Shown here: positions 1-8,700 of the stretch, in pieces
Position numbering within the stretch: position 1 is the first letter of the stretch
Layout: the number at the start of each line of letters is the position of its first letter
Assembly (NCBI RefSeq): GCF_900188485.1
Contig: NZ_FZPH01000004.1
Location: forward strand, 473,552 to 537,551
Reading direction: 5' to 3'
Origin: Asanoa hainanensis
Lineage (GTDB): Bacteria; Actinomycetota; Actinomycetes; Mycobacteriales; Micromonosporaceae
Length of the DNA: 64,000 nt
Notes under the pieces: generated by a model
Database searches by the model: none
Told to the model about the DNA's origin: nothing
Seen by the model: only the letters and a program-made list of their open reading frames with translations
Made by a program: the position numbers and the translations under genes

Positions 1-1
1 G

Positions 2-517
2 GCTCGGGCCGATCACCGCGGACCGCTGCACGCCGCCGTGAACCTGCTCGGTGACGAGGTCGCCAATCCCGAGCACAGAACCGAGGCCGTCGTGTCGGCC
101 CTACTGGACGTGCTGCTGCTCTACATCGTGCGGGCCTGGCTCACGCAACGGACCGCGGACGACGAGCCGGTGACCGGGTGGGCCGCGGCACTGCGGGACC
201 CGGTGGTCGCGGCGGCGTTGCGCCACATCCACGAAGAACCGACTCAGCCGTGGACGGTCGAGACCCTCGGTGCCAAGGCCGGACTGTCCCGGGCAGCCTT
301 CGCACGCCGGTTCACCTCGCTGGTCGGCCAACCACCACTCGCCTATCTGACCTGGTGGCGGATGACCCTGGCGGCACGGCTGCTCCGCGACAGCGACAAA
401 CCGCTACCGGCCATCGCGCACCGCACCGGGTACACGTCCGAGTTCGCCTTCGCCAAGGCCTTCAAGCGAGAGCACGGCCTACCTCCAGGGCAGTACCGCC
501 AGCGCTCGCGAAACTGA
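2..517 (+). CDS. AraC-family transcriptional regulator, C-terminal part (5' end outside window)
   Basis: The reading frame is open from the left edge to a TGA, giving 171 visible residues. The last ~100 residues form a double helix-turn-helix DNA-binding domain of the AraC/XylS type. The first helix pair lies around WTVETLGAKAGLSRAAF, and the second around IAHRTGYTSEFAFAKAFK, followed by the usual G.PPGQYR ending. The part before it, with HAAVNLLGDEV, fits the end of the cupin sensor domain found in actinobacterial AraC proteins that control nearby oxidoreductases. A GTG at 38 could be mistaken for the start, but the frame upstream also fits the family, so the gene is truncated by the window. 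Its target is not visible. Confidence 0.88.
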   Translation, partial: ARADHRGPLHAAVNLLGDEVANPEHRTEAVVSALLDVLLLYIVRAWLTQRTADDEPVTGWAAALRDPVVAAALRHIHEEPTQPWTVETLGAKAGLSRAAFARRFTSLVGQPPLAYLTWWRMTLAARLLRDSDKPLPAIAHRTGYTSEFAFAKAFKREHGLPPGQYRQRSRN

Positions 518-560
518 GGCGCACGGTCGACGCGCGGGTCCCGGCGGAAACCCGAGCGCG

Positions 561-1220
561 TCAATCGGTTTCGCAGGCCTCGCCATCATCGTCCCGGTCC
601 AGCGCCGACCGGTAGCCAGGCTCACCCTTACGAAGTGGTGCGGCGCCGGCGGCACGGGCCTCGGTGCAGTTCTTGTAGTACGCCTCGTCGGCCGGCTCCT
701 GCTCGACGGGCTCTTCTTCGACGACAGGTTCCGGATCGTCCTGTTCGGGCACGTCCAACTCCTCGACGGATTCATCCGCATCCGCCGGAGGAAACGGGGC
801 AGCTTCGTCCGGGCCTGCGTCGCCACGAAGGCGGTTCAGCTCGCTCCACCCGCTGACGCTGGTGTTGACCCATCGATCACGTCGCGCGCCGGTTGCCTGC
901 TCGGCTCGAAGCAACGCGGCGTTCTCGGCGCTGCCGGCGACCTGACCGACAGGCGCATCACGCTCGCTTCGAATCGTCATCGGATCCGGCAACGGCCACG
1001 CGGGGTCCAACTCGGGATGCTCAGCGGATTCCGCGGGTTTGATCTCGCATGCGAGATCGACCTCGTGGACCGAGACGAGAATCCCGGACGCTGTGTACGG
1101 GTCGACTCTTACCCACCGGATCCGCCACTTCCCGTTCCGCCGCACTCGGCCGAGATATTGCTCGACCGGCGTCATCCAGCTAAGGGCCATCCCTGGGGAT
1201 TCGGGGGGTAGGAACCGCAT
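561..1220 (-). CDS. Excalibur calcium-binding domain protein of unknown role
   Basis: A 219-residue protein. The last ~38 residues (from YYKNCTEARAAGAAPL to RDDDGEACE) match the Excalibur domain: two cysteines and a DxDxDGxxCE calcium-binding loop. The middle (about 145-180) is a Pro/Glu/Asp-rich linker. The N-terminal ~130 residues are not recognised and carry no signal peptide or membrane segment, although Excalibur proteins are usually secreted or surface-bound. The start is uncertain: ATG at 1220 and ATG at 1190 are both possible and neither has a strong ribosome-binding site. It is convergent with the AraC gene. The role is unknown; the C-terminal domain is the only confident part. Confidence 0.75.
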   Translation of the reverse strand: MRFLPPESPGMALSWMTPVEQYLGRVRRNGKWRIRWVRVDPYTASGILVSVHEVDLACEIKPAESAEHPELDPAWPLPDPMTIRSERDAPVGQVAGSAENAALLRAEQATGARRDRWVNTSVSGWSELNRLRGDAGPDEAAPFPPADADESVEELDVPEQDDPEPVVEEEPVEQEPADEAYYKNCTEARAAGAAPLRKGEPGYRSALDRDDDGEACETD

Positions 1221-1262
1221 TGGGTCAGCCTGCCATTCGCAACGGGCTCGTCAGGTCGAGAG

Positions 1263-1997
1263 CTAGACCCTGAGCGCGCGGTAGACGGTGGTCACGTAGG
1301 GCAGGTCGAAGGTGTCTCGGCCCGTGAGGTCCGGGTGGGTGGCGCAGAGTTCGGCGATCCGGTCGAGGGTCAGGCGTTGCTCGGCTGGCGTCGCGGTCAG
1401 GTAGGTGGATCGGGAGGCGACCAGGGCGGCGAGCCCCTGCGGGCTCTGTGCCACGACGTGCGGGAACTGTTGTCTGGTCACCTCACCGAACAGCGGGCCG
1501 AAGCTGCGTGACTCCTCCAGCGCGGCGCGCCGGCCCGAGACCTGTCGGTGGGTCCTGATAAGCCTTGACAGCTCCGCGACCCATGGCGTCGTCTTGTCGC
1601 GGTCGTTCCAGATCGCCGCGAGCACGCCGCCCCGGCGCAGCACCCTGGCCATTTCCTGGTGGGCCGGCTCCGGATCGAACCAGTGGTACGCCGTTCCCGC
1701 GAGCACCGCATCCACGCTCGCGTCCGGCAGCGGGATGGCTTCGGCCGACCCGGCGAGGGCGCGGACGCCCGCCGCGTCGAAGCGCGTCCGCATGTCCTGG
1801 TCGGGTTCGATGGGAATCACCTCGTGCCCGGCGGCCGCGATCACCCGGCTCAGCGACCCCGTGCCCGCGCCCAGGTCCACGACCCGCAGCCGGTCGGCGC
1901 CCAAGGTCCAGTGCACCGCGGCCATCGGGTACGTCGGACGAGCCTGGTCATAGTCTGCGGCGGCGCCGAAAGACAGCCGGTGGGCGTCGAGGGTCAC
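1263..1997 (-). CDS. class I SAM-dependent methyltransferase
   Basis: A 244-residue methyltransferase of the UbiE/Methyltransf_11 type. The SAM-binding motif I is VVDLGAGTGSL (residues ~39-49), with an acidic motif II (IEPD) and the later YHWFDPEPAHQEMARVLRRG block that marks this family. The substrate is not predictable. The GTG start overlaps the TGA of the upstream hydrolase gene by four bases (GTGA), so the two are translationally coupled. The hydrolase reading frame is interrupted (see that entry), but this gene is intact. Confidence 0.88.
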   Translation of the reverse strand: MTLDAHRLSFGAAADYDQARPTYPMAAVHWTLGADRLRVVDLGAGTGSLSRVIAAAGHEVIPIEPDQDMRTRFDAAGVRALAGSAEAIPLPDASVDAVLAGTAYHWFDPEPAHQEMARVLRRGGVLAAIWNDRDKTTPWVAELSRLIRTHRQVSGRRAALEESRSFGPLFGEVTRQQFPHVVAQSPQGLAALVASRSTYLTATPAEQRLTLDRIAELCATHPDLTGRDTFDLPYVTTVYRALRV

Positions 1998-2887
1998 TGT
2001 TCGATCACGGCTTCGATCGCGGCGAGCACCGCTGCCGGCTGGTCCTTGTGGATGTAGTGGCCGCTTTCAGAAACGACGACGTGCTTGCCCCGGGGGAAGG
2101 TCGCAGCGGACCGTTCAGCGAGCTCGCGGGCCAACTCCTGCAGCTTGGGCGGTTTGCCGGTGGACGCGGTCAGGATGCGCATCGGTATGTCCGGGGCGGT
2201 GCCTGCCACGCGCGCCGCGCGGACCTCGCGGACGCTGCTGTCACCGAGCCGGTTCTCCGCGCCTATGGCGGCGACCTGCGCAAGGGTGGCATACGACGCG
2301 AGGTAGGCGTCGACCAGCAAGGTCTGGACGCCAGGATCCGGCGTGCAGCGTTCGGCGAGCGACCGGCCCATTCCCGCGGCGATGCGGGGAAACAGCCCCA
2401 CGACCTTCGACAACACCATGCCAGCGAGCATCGCGCTCGACGCGGCGCGCAGGGCGCGGGGCACGGCGGCGGCCATCTCCTCGTGGTACGGATCGACGAG
2501 AACCAGGCCGACAACACGGTCGGGACGGGCCAGCGTGGTGAGTTCCGCGAGCAGGCCGCCCCAACTGTGACCGACCAGCACGGCCGGGCCGACCACCTCC
2601 AACAGCGCGGCGAGATCCCGCAACTGGGAGTCGAGGGTCAGCCGGCCGACCCGGTCGCTGCTGCCCAGCCCGGCGCGGTCGTACGCGATGACGCGTCAGC
2701 GTGCGGCGAGGTCCGGGAACATCACTGCCCAGTCGAGCCCGACCTCGCCGGCGCCGGCGACGAGGACGACTGGCGGGGTGGCCGATCCCGCCTCGATCCA
2801 GGAGAGATGACCCGCCCGCCCGCGGGCGACGCCGGCGGGCACCAGCCGGGACATCGCCGCGACCACCGGATCAGAGGGGGTGTCCAT
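1994..2887 (-). pseudogene. alpha/beta hydrolase interrupted by an in-frame TGA
   Basis: Two halves of one alpha/beta hydrolase lie in the same frame, separated by a single TGA at 2696-2698. The upstream half starts at ATG 2885-2887 (MDTPSDPVV) and carries the oxyanion-hole strand VVLVAGAGEVGLDW. Directly after the stop the frame continues RVIAYDRAGLGSSD, then the nucleophile elbow GHSWGG and the catalytic-His region SESGHYIHKD. Family members run through this point without a break, usually with a residue such as W or R before RVIAYDRAG. A single base change (TGG or CGA to TGA) or a sequencing error would explain it. Reinitiation at 2623 would lose the N-terminal strands, so the product is probably inactive. 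Confidence 0.8.
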
Positions 2888-2895
2888 GCGGCCAT

Positions 2896-2935
2896 GCTCT
2901 CGAAAGAACTGTTTCGAGACAAGTCTTTCGAGAGC
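2896..2935. promoter_or_regulatory. operator-like inverted repeats in divergent promoter
   Basis: A perfect 12-bp inverted repeat, GCTCTCGAAAGA (2896-2907) and TCTTTCGAGAGC (2924-2935), is separated by 16 bp. The spacer contains a third half-site, TTTCGAGA (2912-2919), which pairs with TCTCGAAA (2898-2905) at closer spacing. Three TTTCGAGA half-sites in 40 bp between the divergent hydrolase and GNAT genes look like a dimer-binding operator for a TetR- or MarR-type regulator. No such regulator lies next to it in the window. Confidence 0.6.
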
Positions 2936-3008
2936 ACCAACCTCAACCGATGGGACGGACCGCCGGGCGTCGATGCGCCGCCCAGCGCCGACCGGTGCAC
3001 TCCTCGGC

Positions 3009-3482
3009 ATGGCAGTCGAGATCGAGCGAGCCAAGCCCGCGGACGCCGGTGAGGTGCTCACCCTCCAGCGCGCCGCATTCCTGTCCGAGGCCCAGCGCTA
3101 CGACAACCCGCACCTGCCGATGCTCACGGAGACGCTGGACGAGATCGCGGCCGTGATCGCCGGCCCAAACACCGTGTTGGTCGCCCGCACCCCGCAAAGA
3201 CGGCTGGTCGCAATGGGTCGTGGCCGGATCGACGACCACCAGACCTGCCACATCGCCCGTCTCGGTGTCGCACCCGACCTGCGCGGCCAGGGGCTCGGCT
3301 GGCGGATGCTCGCCGCTGTGGAGGAAGCGCATCCGACCGCACGACGCTTCGAGCTCTTCACCGGCGCCAAGAGCTACGACAACATCCGCCTGTACGAGCG
3401 CAACGGCTACACGATCTTCGACCGCCACGAGCTGCAGCGGGGACCGGGCCTCGTTTACCTGGCGAAACCCGCCGTGCGCTAG
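3009..3482 (+). CDS. GNAT family N-acetyltransferase
   Basis: A 157-residue single-domain GNAT protein. The acetyl-CoA-binding motif A is ARLGVAPDLRGQGLGWRML (R-x-x-G-x-G/A loop, ~residues 80-98), followed by ELFTGAKSYDNIRLYERNGY, the typical beta5-alpha4 end in which the Tyr region completes the active site. ATG 3009 was chosen because the conserved N-terminus (VEIERAKPADAGEVL) begins there. The frame is open upstream but has no family similarity and crosses the operator repeats. It is divergent from the broken hydrolase and 9 bp upstream of dgt. The acceptor substrate is unknown. Confidence 0.87.
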   Translation: MAVEIERAKPADAGEVLTLQRAAFLSEAQRYDNPHLPMLTETLDEIAAVIAGPNTVLVARTPQRRLVAMGRGRIDDHQTCHIARLGVAPDLRGQGLGWRMLAAVEEAHPTARRFELFTGAKSYDNIRLYERNGYTIFDRHELQRGPGLVYLAKPAVR

Positions 3483-3491
3483 CGTCGGATC

Positions 3492-5003
3492 ATGACAGAG
3501 CCGGTCGATCCCCGCGCGCGGCGGCTGTTCGATACCGGGCGCACCGGGCCGGGTGACCTGGCCGCCAGTCCGTTTCGGGCCGACCGCGACCGGATCGTCA
3601 CCTCGCCCTTCTTCGCCCGTCTCGGTGGCGTCACCCAGGTGATCAGCCCCGGCGGCAGCGGGCTGCTGGTGCACAACCGGCTGACCCACAGCCTCAAGGT
3701 GGCCCAGGTCGCGCGGGCGATCGCCGAGCGGCTCACCGCCGACCCCGGCAACCTCGCCCTGCTCGACAAGCTGGGCGGCTGCGACCCCGACGTGGTCGAG
3801 GCGGCCGCGCTGGCCCACGACCTCGGCCACCCGCCGTTCGGGCACCTCGGCGAGGCCGTGCTCGACCGGCTGGCCCGCGAGCGGCTCGGGCTGCCCGACG
3901 GCTTCGAGGGCAACGCGCAGTCGTACCGCATCGTGACCAGCACCGAGATTCGCGGCGCCGCCACCATCGGGCTCAACCTGACGGCCGCCGTGCGCGCCGC
4001 GATCGTCAAGTACCCGTGGACCCGGCTGGGCTACCCCGAGCCGCATCCGCGCCGGATGAGCCCGCCGCCGCGCGGTGCTTCGGCGCCCGACTGGGATCCG
4101 GCCAGCGGGTCGGCCAAGTTCGGCGCCTACACGACCGAGGTCGACGACCTGCGCGAAGCCCGCGCGCCGTTCGCCGGGAAGATCCCCGACTGGCAGCAGA
4201 CCGTCGAGGCGTCCATCATGGACACCGCCGACGACATCGCGTACGCCATCCATGACGTCGAGGACTTCCATCGGGTCGGCGTGCTCCAGCAGGGGACGGT
4301 GGCGGCCGAGCTGATCGGGTGGCAGCGCGAGACCAAGCGGCTCGGTGGGCTCACCGACGCGGCGCTCGACGCGGGCAGCCGCCAGGCCGGTGTCGCGATC
4401 GAGAAGCTGCGCCGCCGGCTGCACCGCCGGGACCGGTGGGTCAGCGACGACGACGCGTTCGCCGCCGCCGTCGAGCAGGTCCGGCACGACCTCGTCGACG
4501 GGCTGCTGGCCGACCAGTTCGACGGTTCTGTCGCGGCCGAGCAGTACGTCGCCCGGTTCTCCGCCCGCTGGACCCGCCGGCTGGTCGACGCCGTGCGGCT
4601 GACCGACAGCCCGGCGGTCCGCTCCGGCTACGTGCTGCTGGACCGGCCGCAGTGGCACGAGGTCCAGGTGCTCAAGCTGATCCACCACCGGTTCGTGCTG
4701 GACCGCCCCGACCTGGCCCTGCACCAGCGCGGCCAGGCCCGGCTGCTGGCCACCCTGGTCGAGGCGCTGCTGGCCTGGATCGTCGACCCGGCCGAGGAGG
4801 CCCGGTTGCCGCAGCGCCTGCACGACCTGGTCGAGCTCGCCGAGGCCGAGCTTCCCGCGGGCACCCCCGACCGGGCCGCCCGGGCCCGGGGGCGGGCGAT
4901 CGTCGACTTCGTCGCGGCGCTGACCGACCAGCAGGCGGTGGCGTTGCTCGATGCGTTGTCGGGCCGTTCGGGTCAGCTCTGGACGGACGCGTTCGTGCTC
5001 TAG
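3492..5003 (+). CDS. dgt: deoxyguanosinetriphosphate triphosphohydrolase family (HD domain dNTPase)
   Basis: A 503-residue metal-dependent dNTPase that splits dNTPs into nucleoside and triphosphate, limiting or shaping the dNTP pool. The N-terminal substrate loop FARLGGVTQVISP is followed by HNRLTHS (H61, H66), the HD pair in AHDLGHPPFGH (H109/D110, then H113 and H118), EGNAQS, and the later metal ligand in DTADDIAYAIHDVEDF. The length fits the Dgt/SAMHD1-like bacterial group. The start ATG 3492 has no strong ribosome-binding site. It probably sits with the GNAT gene just upstream and the DUF456 gene 40 bp downstream. Confidence 0.93.
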   Translation: MTEPVDPRARRLFDTGRTGPGDLAASPFRADRDRIVTSPFFARLGGVTQVISPGGSGLLVHNRLTHSLKVAQVARAIAERLTADPGNLALLDKLGGCDPDVVEAAALAHDLGHPPFGHLGEAVLDRLARERLGLPDGFEGNAQSYRIVTSTEIRGAATIGLNLTAAVRAAIVKYPWTRLGYPEPHPRRMSPPPRGASAPDWDPASGSAKFGAYTTEVDDLREARAPFAGKIPDWQQTVEASIMDTADDIAYAIHDVEDFHRVGVLQQGTVAAELIGWQRETKRLGGLTDAALDAGSRQAGVAIEKLRRRLHRRDRWVSDDDAFAAAVEQVRHDLVDGLLADQFDGSVAAEQYVARFSARWTRRLVDAVRLTDSPAVRSGYVLLDRPQWHEVQVLKLIHHRFVLDRPDLALHQRGQARLLATLVEALLAWIVDPAEEARLPQRLHDLVELAEAELPAGTPDRAARARGRAIVDFVAALTDQQAVALLDALSGRSGQLWTDAFVL

Positions 5004-5043
5004 GCGAGACCGCCGGCGAGCCGCCAGCCAGTAGAGTGCGCCA

Positions 5044-5544
5044 ATGGATCTGACGCAGACGGACACCAACATCACGATCCTGTGCGGGGTCGCCATGGTG
5101 ATCGGTGTCTTCGGCGTGGTGATCCCGTTCCTGCCCGGGCTGCTGCTGACCTGGGCCGCCGCCACCGCCTGGGCGATCTTCGTGGGCGAGGGCAACGGCC
5201 GCTGGGGCGTACTCGCGCTGGTGACCCTGATCGCGATCCTCGGCATCGTCGTCAAGTACGCCTGGCCGGGGCGCAACCTCAAACGCAGCGGCATACCCAA
5301 CAAGACGCTGCTGCTCGGCGGGGTGCTGGCCATCGTCGGCTTCTTCGTGATCCCGGTGGTCGGCCTGATCATCGGGTTCGTGGCCGGCATCTGGCTGGCC
5401 GAGCTGGCCCGCCTCGGCGACACGAAACTGGCCTGGCCGTCGACCAAGCACGCCATCAAGGCCGCCGGTCTGGCGATGCTGGTGGAGCTCGGCGCGGCGC
5501 TGGCCATCGCGATCATCTGGGTCGCGGCCGTCGTCGTCAGCTGA
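5044..5544 (+). CDS. DUF456 family integral membrane protein
   Basis: A 166-residue membrane protein with about five hydrophobic segments. FGVVIPFLPGLLLTWAA near the N-terminus and VVGLIIGFVAGIWLAEL in the second half are the two glycine-rich segments typical of DUF456 proteins. No enzymatic residues stand out. The function of the family is not known. ATG 5044 follows a short gap after dgt, and ligC starts 21 bp after its stop, so the three genes may be co-transcribed. Confidence 0.85.
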   Translation: MDLTQTDTNITILCGVAMVIGVFGVVIPFLPGLLLTWAAATAWAIFVGEGNGRWGVLALVTLIAILGIVVKYAWPGRNLKRSGIPNKTLLLGGVLAIVGFFVIPVVGLIIGFVAGIWLAELARLGDTKLAWPSTKHAIKAAGLAMLVELGAALAIAIIWVAAVVVS

Positions 5545-5564
5545 CGTCTGGAAGACTCTGTGGG

Positions 5565-6683
5565 ATGGACCTGCCGATCAACCCGCCGGTCGAGCCGATG
5601 CTTGCCAAGAGCGTGCCGCAGATCCCCGAGGCCGACGGCATGAGCTACGAGCCGAAATGGGACGGTTTCCGGTGCATCGTCTTCCGTGACGGTGACGAGG
5701 TCGAGCTGGCCAGCCGGGGCGGCAAGACGCTCACCCGCTACTTCCCCGAGGTGGTCGAGCAGGCCAAGGCCCAGCTCCCGCAGCGGTGCGCGGTCGACGG
5801 CGAGATCGTGGTCATCCACCGCGAGGAAGGCCAGCAGCCCAAGCTCGAGTGGGACTGGTTGACCCAGCGGATCCACCCGGCCGCGTCCCGGGTCAAGCTG
5901 CTGGCCGAGAGCACGCCGGCCGACTTCGTGGCGTTCGACCTGCTGGCGCTCGGTGACGAGTCGCTGGTCGACCAGCCGTACTCGACCCGCCGGGCCAAGC
6001 TCGAAAAGGCCCTGGCCAAGGTCACGTCGCCGGTGCACGTCACGCCGACCACGCACGACATCGAGACCGCCCGGCGCTGGTTCGAGATCTTCGAGGGTGC
6101 CGGGCTCGACGGGCTGATCGCCAAGCCCGCCGACATCGCGTACGAACCGAACAAGCGGCTGATGTTCAAGATCAAGCATGCGCGTACGGCCGATGCCGTG
6201 GTCGCCGGTTTCCGTTGGCACAAGTCCGGCCCCGTGGTCGGCTCGCTGCTGCTCGGCCTCTACGACGACGAAGGCACCCTGCACCACATCGGCGTCTCGT
6301 CGTCGTTCAGCATGGCCCGCCGGGCGGAGCTGCTCGATGAGCTCGCCGACTACCGCGAGCCGGCCGAGCACCCCTGGATCGACGCCGACAGCGACGAGCA
6401 GCAGGTCGGCCCGACCTCGGCGACCGGCCAGCGCCGCCCCGGCGGGGTGAGCCGCTGGACCGGCGGCAAGAACCTGGCCTGGGAGCCGCTGCGGCCCGAC
6501 CTGGTGGTCGAGGTCGGCTACGACGCGATGGAGGGCGACCGGTTCCGGCACACGGCCCAGTTCGTCCGCTGGCGTCCGGACCGCGACCCGCGCTCCTGCG
6601 GCTACGACCAGCTCGACCGGCCGGTCCGGTTCGATGTCGACCAGGTGCTCGGCGGCGACCCGGCCGCCGGAACGGGAGTCTGA
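5565..6683 (+). CDS. ligC: ATP-dependent DNA ligase, LigC type
   Basis: A 372-residue ATP-dependent DNA ligase of the small stand-alone type. The adenylation motif I is KWDGFR with the nucleotidyl-accepting lysine K31. Motif III is VAFDLLALG, motif IV is GLDGLIAKP, motif V is LMFKIKHARTADAVVAGF, and an OB-fold follows (residues ~225-370). Family knowledge: mycobacterial LigC1/LigC2 proteins of this size back up NHEJ and gap repair and lack the polymerase and nuclease domains of LigD. ATG 5565 is chosen because the conserved N-terminus (PPVEPMLAKSVPQIP) starts there. A separate LigD-type polymerase lies 2.5 kb downstream at 9156-10190. Confidence 0.93.
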   Translation: MDLPINPPVEPMLAKSVPQIPEADGMSYEPKWDGFRCIVFRDGDEVELASRGGKTLTRYFPEVVEQAKAQLPQRCAVDGEIVVIHREEGQQPKLEWDWLTQRIHPAASRVKLLAESTPADFVAFDLLALGDESLVDQPYSTRRAKLEKALAKVTSPVHVTPTTHDIETARRWFEIFEGAGLDGLIAKPADIAYEPNKRLMFKIKHARTADAVVAGFRWHKSGPVVGSLLLGLYDDEGTLHHIGVSSSFSMARRAELLDELADYREPAEHPWIDADSDEQQVGPTSATGQRRPGGVSRWTGGKNLAWEPLRPDLVVEVGYDAMEGDRFRHTAQFVRWRPDRDPRSCGYDQLDRPVRFDVDQVLGGDPAAGTGV

Positions 6684-6685
6684 AC

Positions 6686-8251
6686 GTGCACGTCCCTCGT
6701 CGCCAGCTCCGCCGGCTAGTCCTGCTCGGCCTGCTCGCCGGTCTGCTCGTGCTGACCGGCTGCACCGTTCCGGTCATCTCCCCGAACGCGAGCAACAACA
6801 ACAACGCCGCGCCCTCGCCGGCCGCGCCCGGCCAGGCCTCCTGGAAACCCTGCCCCGACGTGCCGAACCAGCTCGTCGGCCGGGGTGCGTCGAACATGAC
6901 GTACGACTGCGCCACCATCAAGGTTCCGCAGGACTGGTCCGACGCCGGCAACGGGCAGACCTTCGACGTCGCCCTGATCCGGGTGCGCAACAAGAAGCAG
7001 CACGACCGGATCGGCTCGCTGCTGGTCAACCCCGGCGGTCCCGGTGCGTCCGGCGTCGACCTGGCCGTCTACCTTTCGTTCGGCGCCGCCTTCCAGGGCA
7101 TCCCCGACGAGGTGACCCAGCGCTTCGACATCGTGGGCTTCGACCCGCGCGGCGTCGACCGGTCCAGCCCTGTCGAGTGCATCAGCGACGCGCAGCTCGA
7201 CGAGAGCTTCGGCTACGTGCCCGACCCGGAGACCCAGGCCCAGTTCGACGGGCTGGTCGACCTCAACACGACCATCGGCAAGGAGTGCGACGCCAAGTAC
7301 GGCGACAAGCTCAAGCTGTTCTCCACGGTGCAGACCGCCAAGGACATGGACGCGATCCGCAAGGCCGTCGGCGACGAGAAGACGACCTACCTCGGCTACT
7401 CGTACGGGACGCTGCTCGGAGCCACGTACGCCCAGCTGTTCCCGAAGAACGTGCGGGCCCTGGTGCTCGACGGCGCGGTCGACCCGCGGCAGAGTTTCGT
7501 GGCCGGCTCGGAGAGCCAGGCCAAGGGGTTCGCGCTGGCCTTCGACAACTTCGCCAAGTGGTGTGACTCGACACCCGACCAGTGCCCGATCGCGCCCGAC
7601 GCGAAGGCGGCGGTGAACACCCAGATCGACAAGGCCGAGGTGTCACCCGTGACCGGCGCCGGCGGGCGCAAGGCGACCTCCGGCTGGGTCTTCTACGCGG
7701 TGATCTCGTCGCTCTACACCCAGTCGGGCTGGCAGGCCCTGGGCAGCGCGATCAAGGCCTTGGAAGACGGCAAGCCGGCCCAGGTCTTCCAGCTCGCCGA
7801 CGCGTACGCCGAGCGGGCCCCCGACGGCACCTACTCCAACCTGTTCGACGCCAACATCGCCGTCAACTGCGCCGACACGAAGTCCGTGCCCGACGTCAAC
7901 CAGATCCGCACCCTGCAGGGCCAATGGCGCTCGCAGATCCCGATGTTCGGCGCGCCGCTCGCGGTCGGCATGCTGACCTGCTCGGTGTGGCCGGGCGGGC
8001 ACGACCCGTACCCGACCGGTCCGGCCACCGGCTCCGCGCCGATCCTGGTGGTCGGCACCACCGGTGACCCGGCCACGCCGTACGCGCAGGCACCCGCCCT
8101 GGCCAACATGCTCGGCGTCGGTCGCCTGCTCACCTGGGAGGGCGAGGGCCACACGGCCTACCCCCAGACGAGCTGCGTCACCGAGGCGGTCGACGCGTAC
8201 CTGCTCAATCTGACCGTTCCGCCAGAGGGGAAGCGCTGCCCGCCGAAGTAG
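6686..8251 (+). CDS. secreted alpha/beta hydrolase lipoprotein (TAP-type peptidase family)
   Basis: A 521-residue exported hydrolase. The N-terminus has Arg residues, a hydrophobic core and a lipobox VLTGC with C26 as the lipidated cysteine, followed by an Asn/Ser/Pro-rich linker. LLVNPGGPGASGVD is the oxyanion-hole region and GYSYGTLLGATYA carries the nucleophile Ser. A TAP-like C-terminal domain with GDPATPYAQAPALA and GEGHTAYPQTSC supplies the Asp and His. Such proteins act as tripeptidyl or prolyl aminopeptidases of Streptomyces and related genera. GTG 6686 starts 2 bp after the ligC stop. The 3' end overlaps the convergent ion-channel gene by 47 bp. Confidence 0.9.
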   Translation: MHVPRRQLRRLVLLGLLAGLLVLTGCTVPVISPNASNNNNAAPSPAAPGQASWKPCPDVPNQLVGRGASNMTYDCATIKVPQDWSDAGNGQTFDVALIRVRNKKQHDRIGSLLVNPGGPGASGVDLAVYLSFGAAFQGIPDEVTQRFDIVGFDPRGVDRSSPVECISDAQLDESFGYVPDPETQAQFDGLVDLNTTIGKECDAKYGDKLKLFSTVQTAKDMDAIRKAVGDEKTTYLGYSYGTLLGATYAQLFPKNVRALVLDGAVDPRQSFVAGSESQAKGFALAFDNFAKWCDSTPDQCPIAPDAKAAVNTQIDKAEVSPVTGAGGRKATSGWVFYAVISSLYTQSGWQALGSAIKALEDGKPAQVFQLADAYAERAPDGTYSNLFDANIAVNCADTKSVPDVNQIRTLQGQWRSQIPMFGAPLAVGMLTCSVWPGGHDPYPTGPATGSAPILVVGTTGDPATPYAQAPALANMLGVGRLLTWEGEGHTAYPQTSCVTEAVDAYLLNLTVPPEGKRCPPK

Positions 8252-8654
8252 CCTCCCGCGCGGTCAGCTCCTCCAGCAGTTGGCGTACGACGCGGAGGTT
8301 GCTCTTCAGCTCCTCCTGCTCCTCGTGCCGGAAGGCGTCGTTGTCGACGATCAGCCGGCTGGCGAAGTGCGCCGTGATCAGCGGGATGACCAGCAGCACC
8401 ATGGTCGAGATCAGCACGACGGCGATGGCGCGCGCCTGCCAGGTGTCCGGCGAGATGTCGCCGTAGCCGACCGTCGACGCGGTGACCACCGCCCACCAGA
8501 GCGAGTCGCCGACGTTGACCTTCTCGAAGATGCTGTAGAGCGCCGCCGCGACGACGATCATCAACGCGTACGACAGCATCAGCGTCCGGGGCGAGTTGGC
8601 GAAGTAGACCAGCCCGCGGTAGGCCGCCTTGAACGGCAGCAGCAAGGCCCTCAT
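8205..8654 (-). CDS. two-TM potassium channel family protein
   Basis: A 149-residue small ion channel. A first transmembrane segment lies at about 25-43, then a pore helix and the K+ selectivity filter TVGYGD (residues 61-66), then a second transmembrane segment at about 74-96. The C-terminal ~50 residues are charged and probably form a coiled coil (HEEQEELKSNLRVVRQLLEEL), without an RCK/TrkA domain. This is the KcsA-like 2TM layout. It is convergent with the secreted hydrolase, and the two coding ends overlap by 47 bp. Confidence 0.9.
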   Translation of the reverse strand: MRALLLPFKAAYRGLVYFANSPRTLMLSYALMIVVAAALYSIFEKVNVGDSLWWAVVTASTVGYGDISPDTWQARAIAVVLISTMVLLVIPLITAHFASRLIVDNDAFRHEEQEELKSNLRVVRQLLEELTAREATSAGSASPLAERSD

Positions 8655-8700
8655 GGCGCATCATCATGCACCTGGTTGTCGATGTGCGAGGCTCTTCCGC

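Noticed and set aside
2943-6551. Very long open frame (about 1200 codons) on the minus strand opposite the GNAT, dgt, DUF456 and ligC genes
   Set aside because: GC-rich codon bias makes antisense frames open. The plus-strand genes have complete family motifs, and the antisense translation is low-complexity Gly/Pro/Arg/Val without a recognisable domain.
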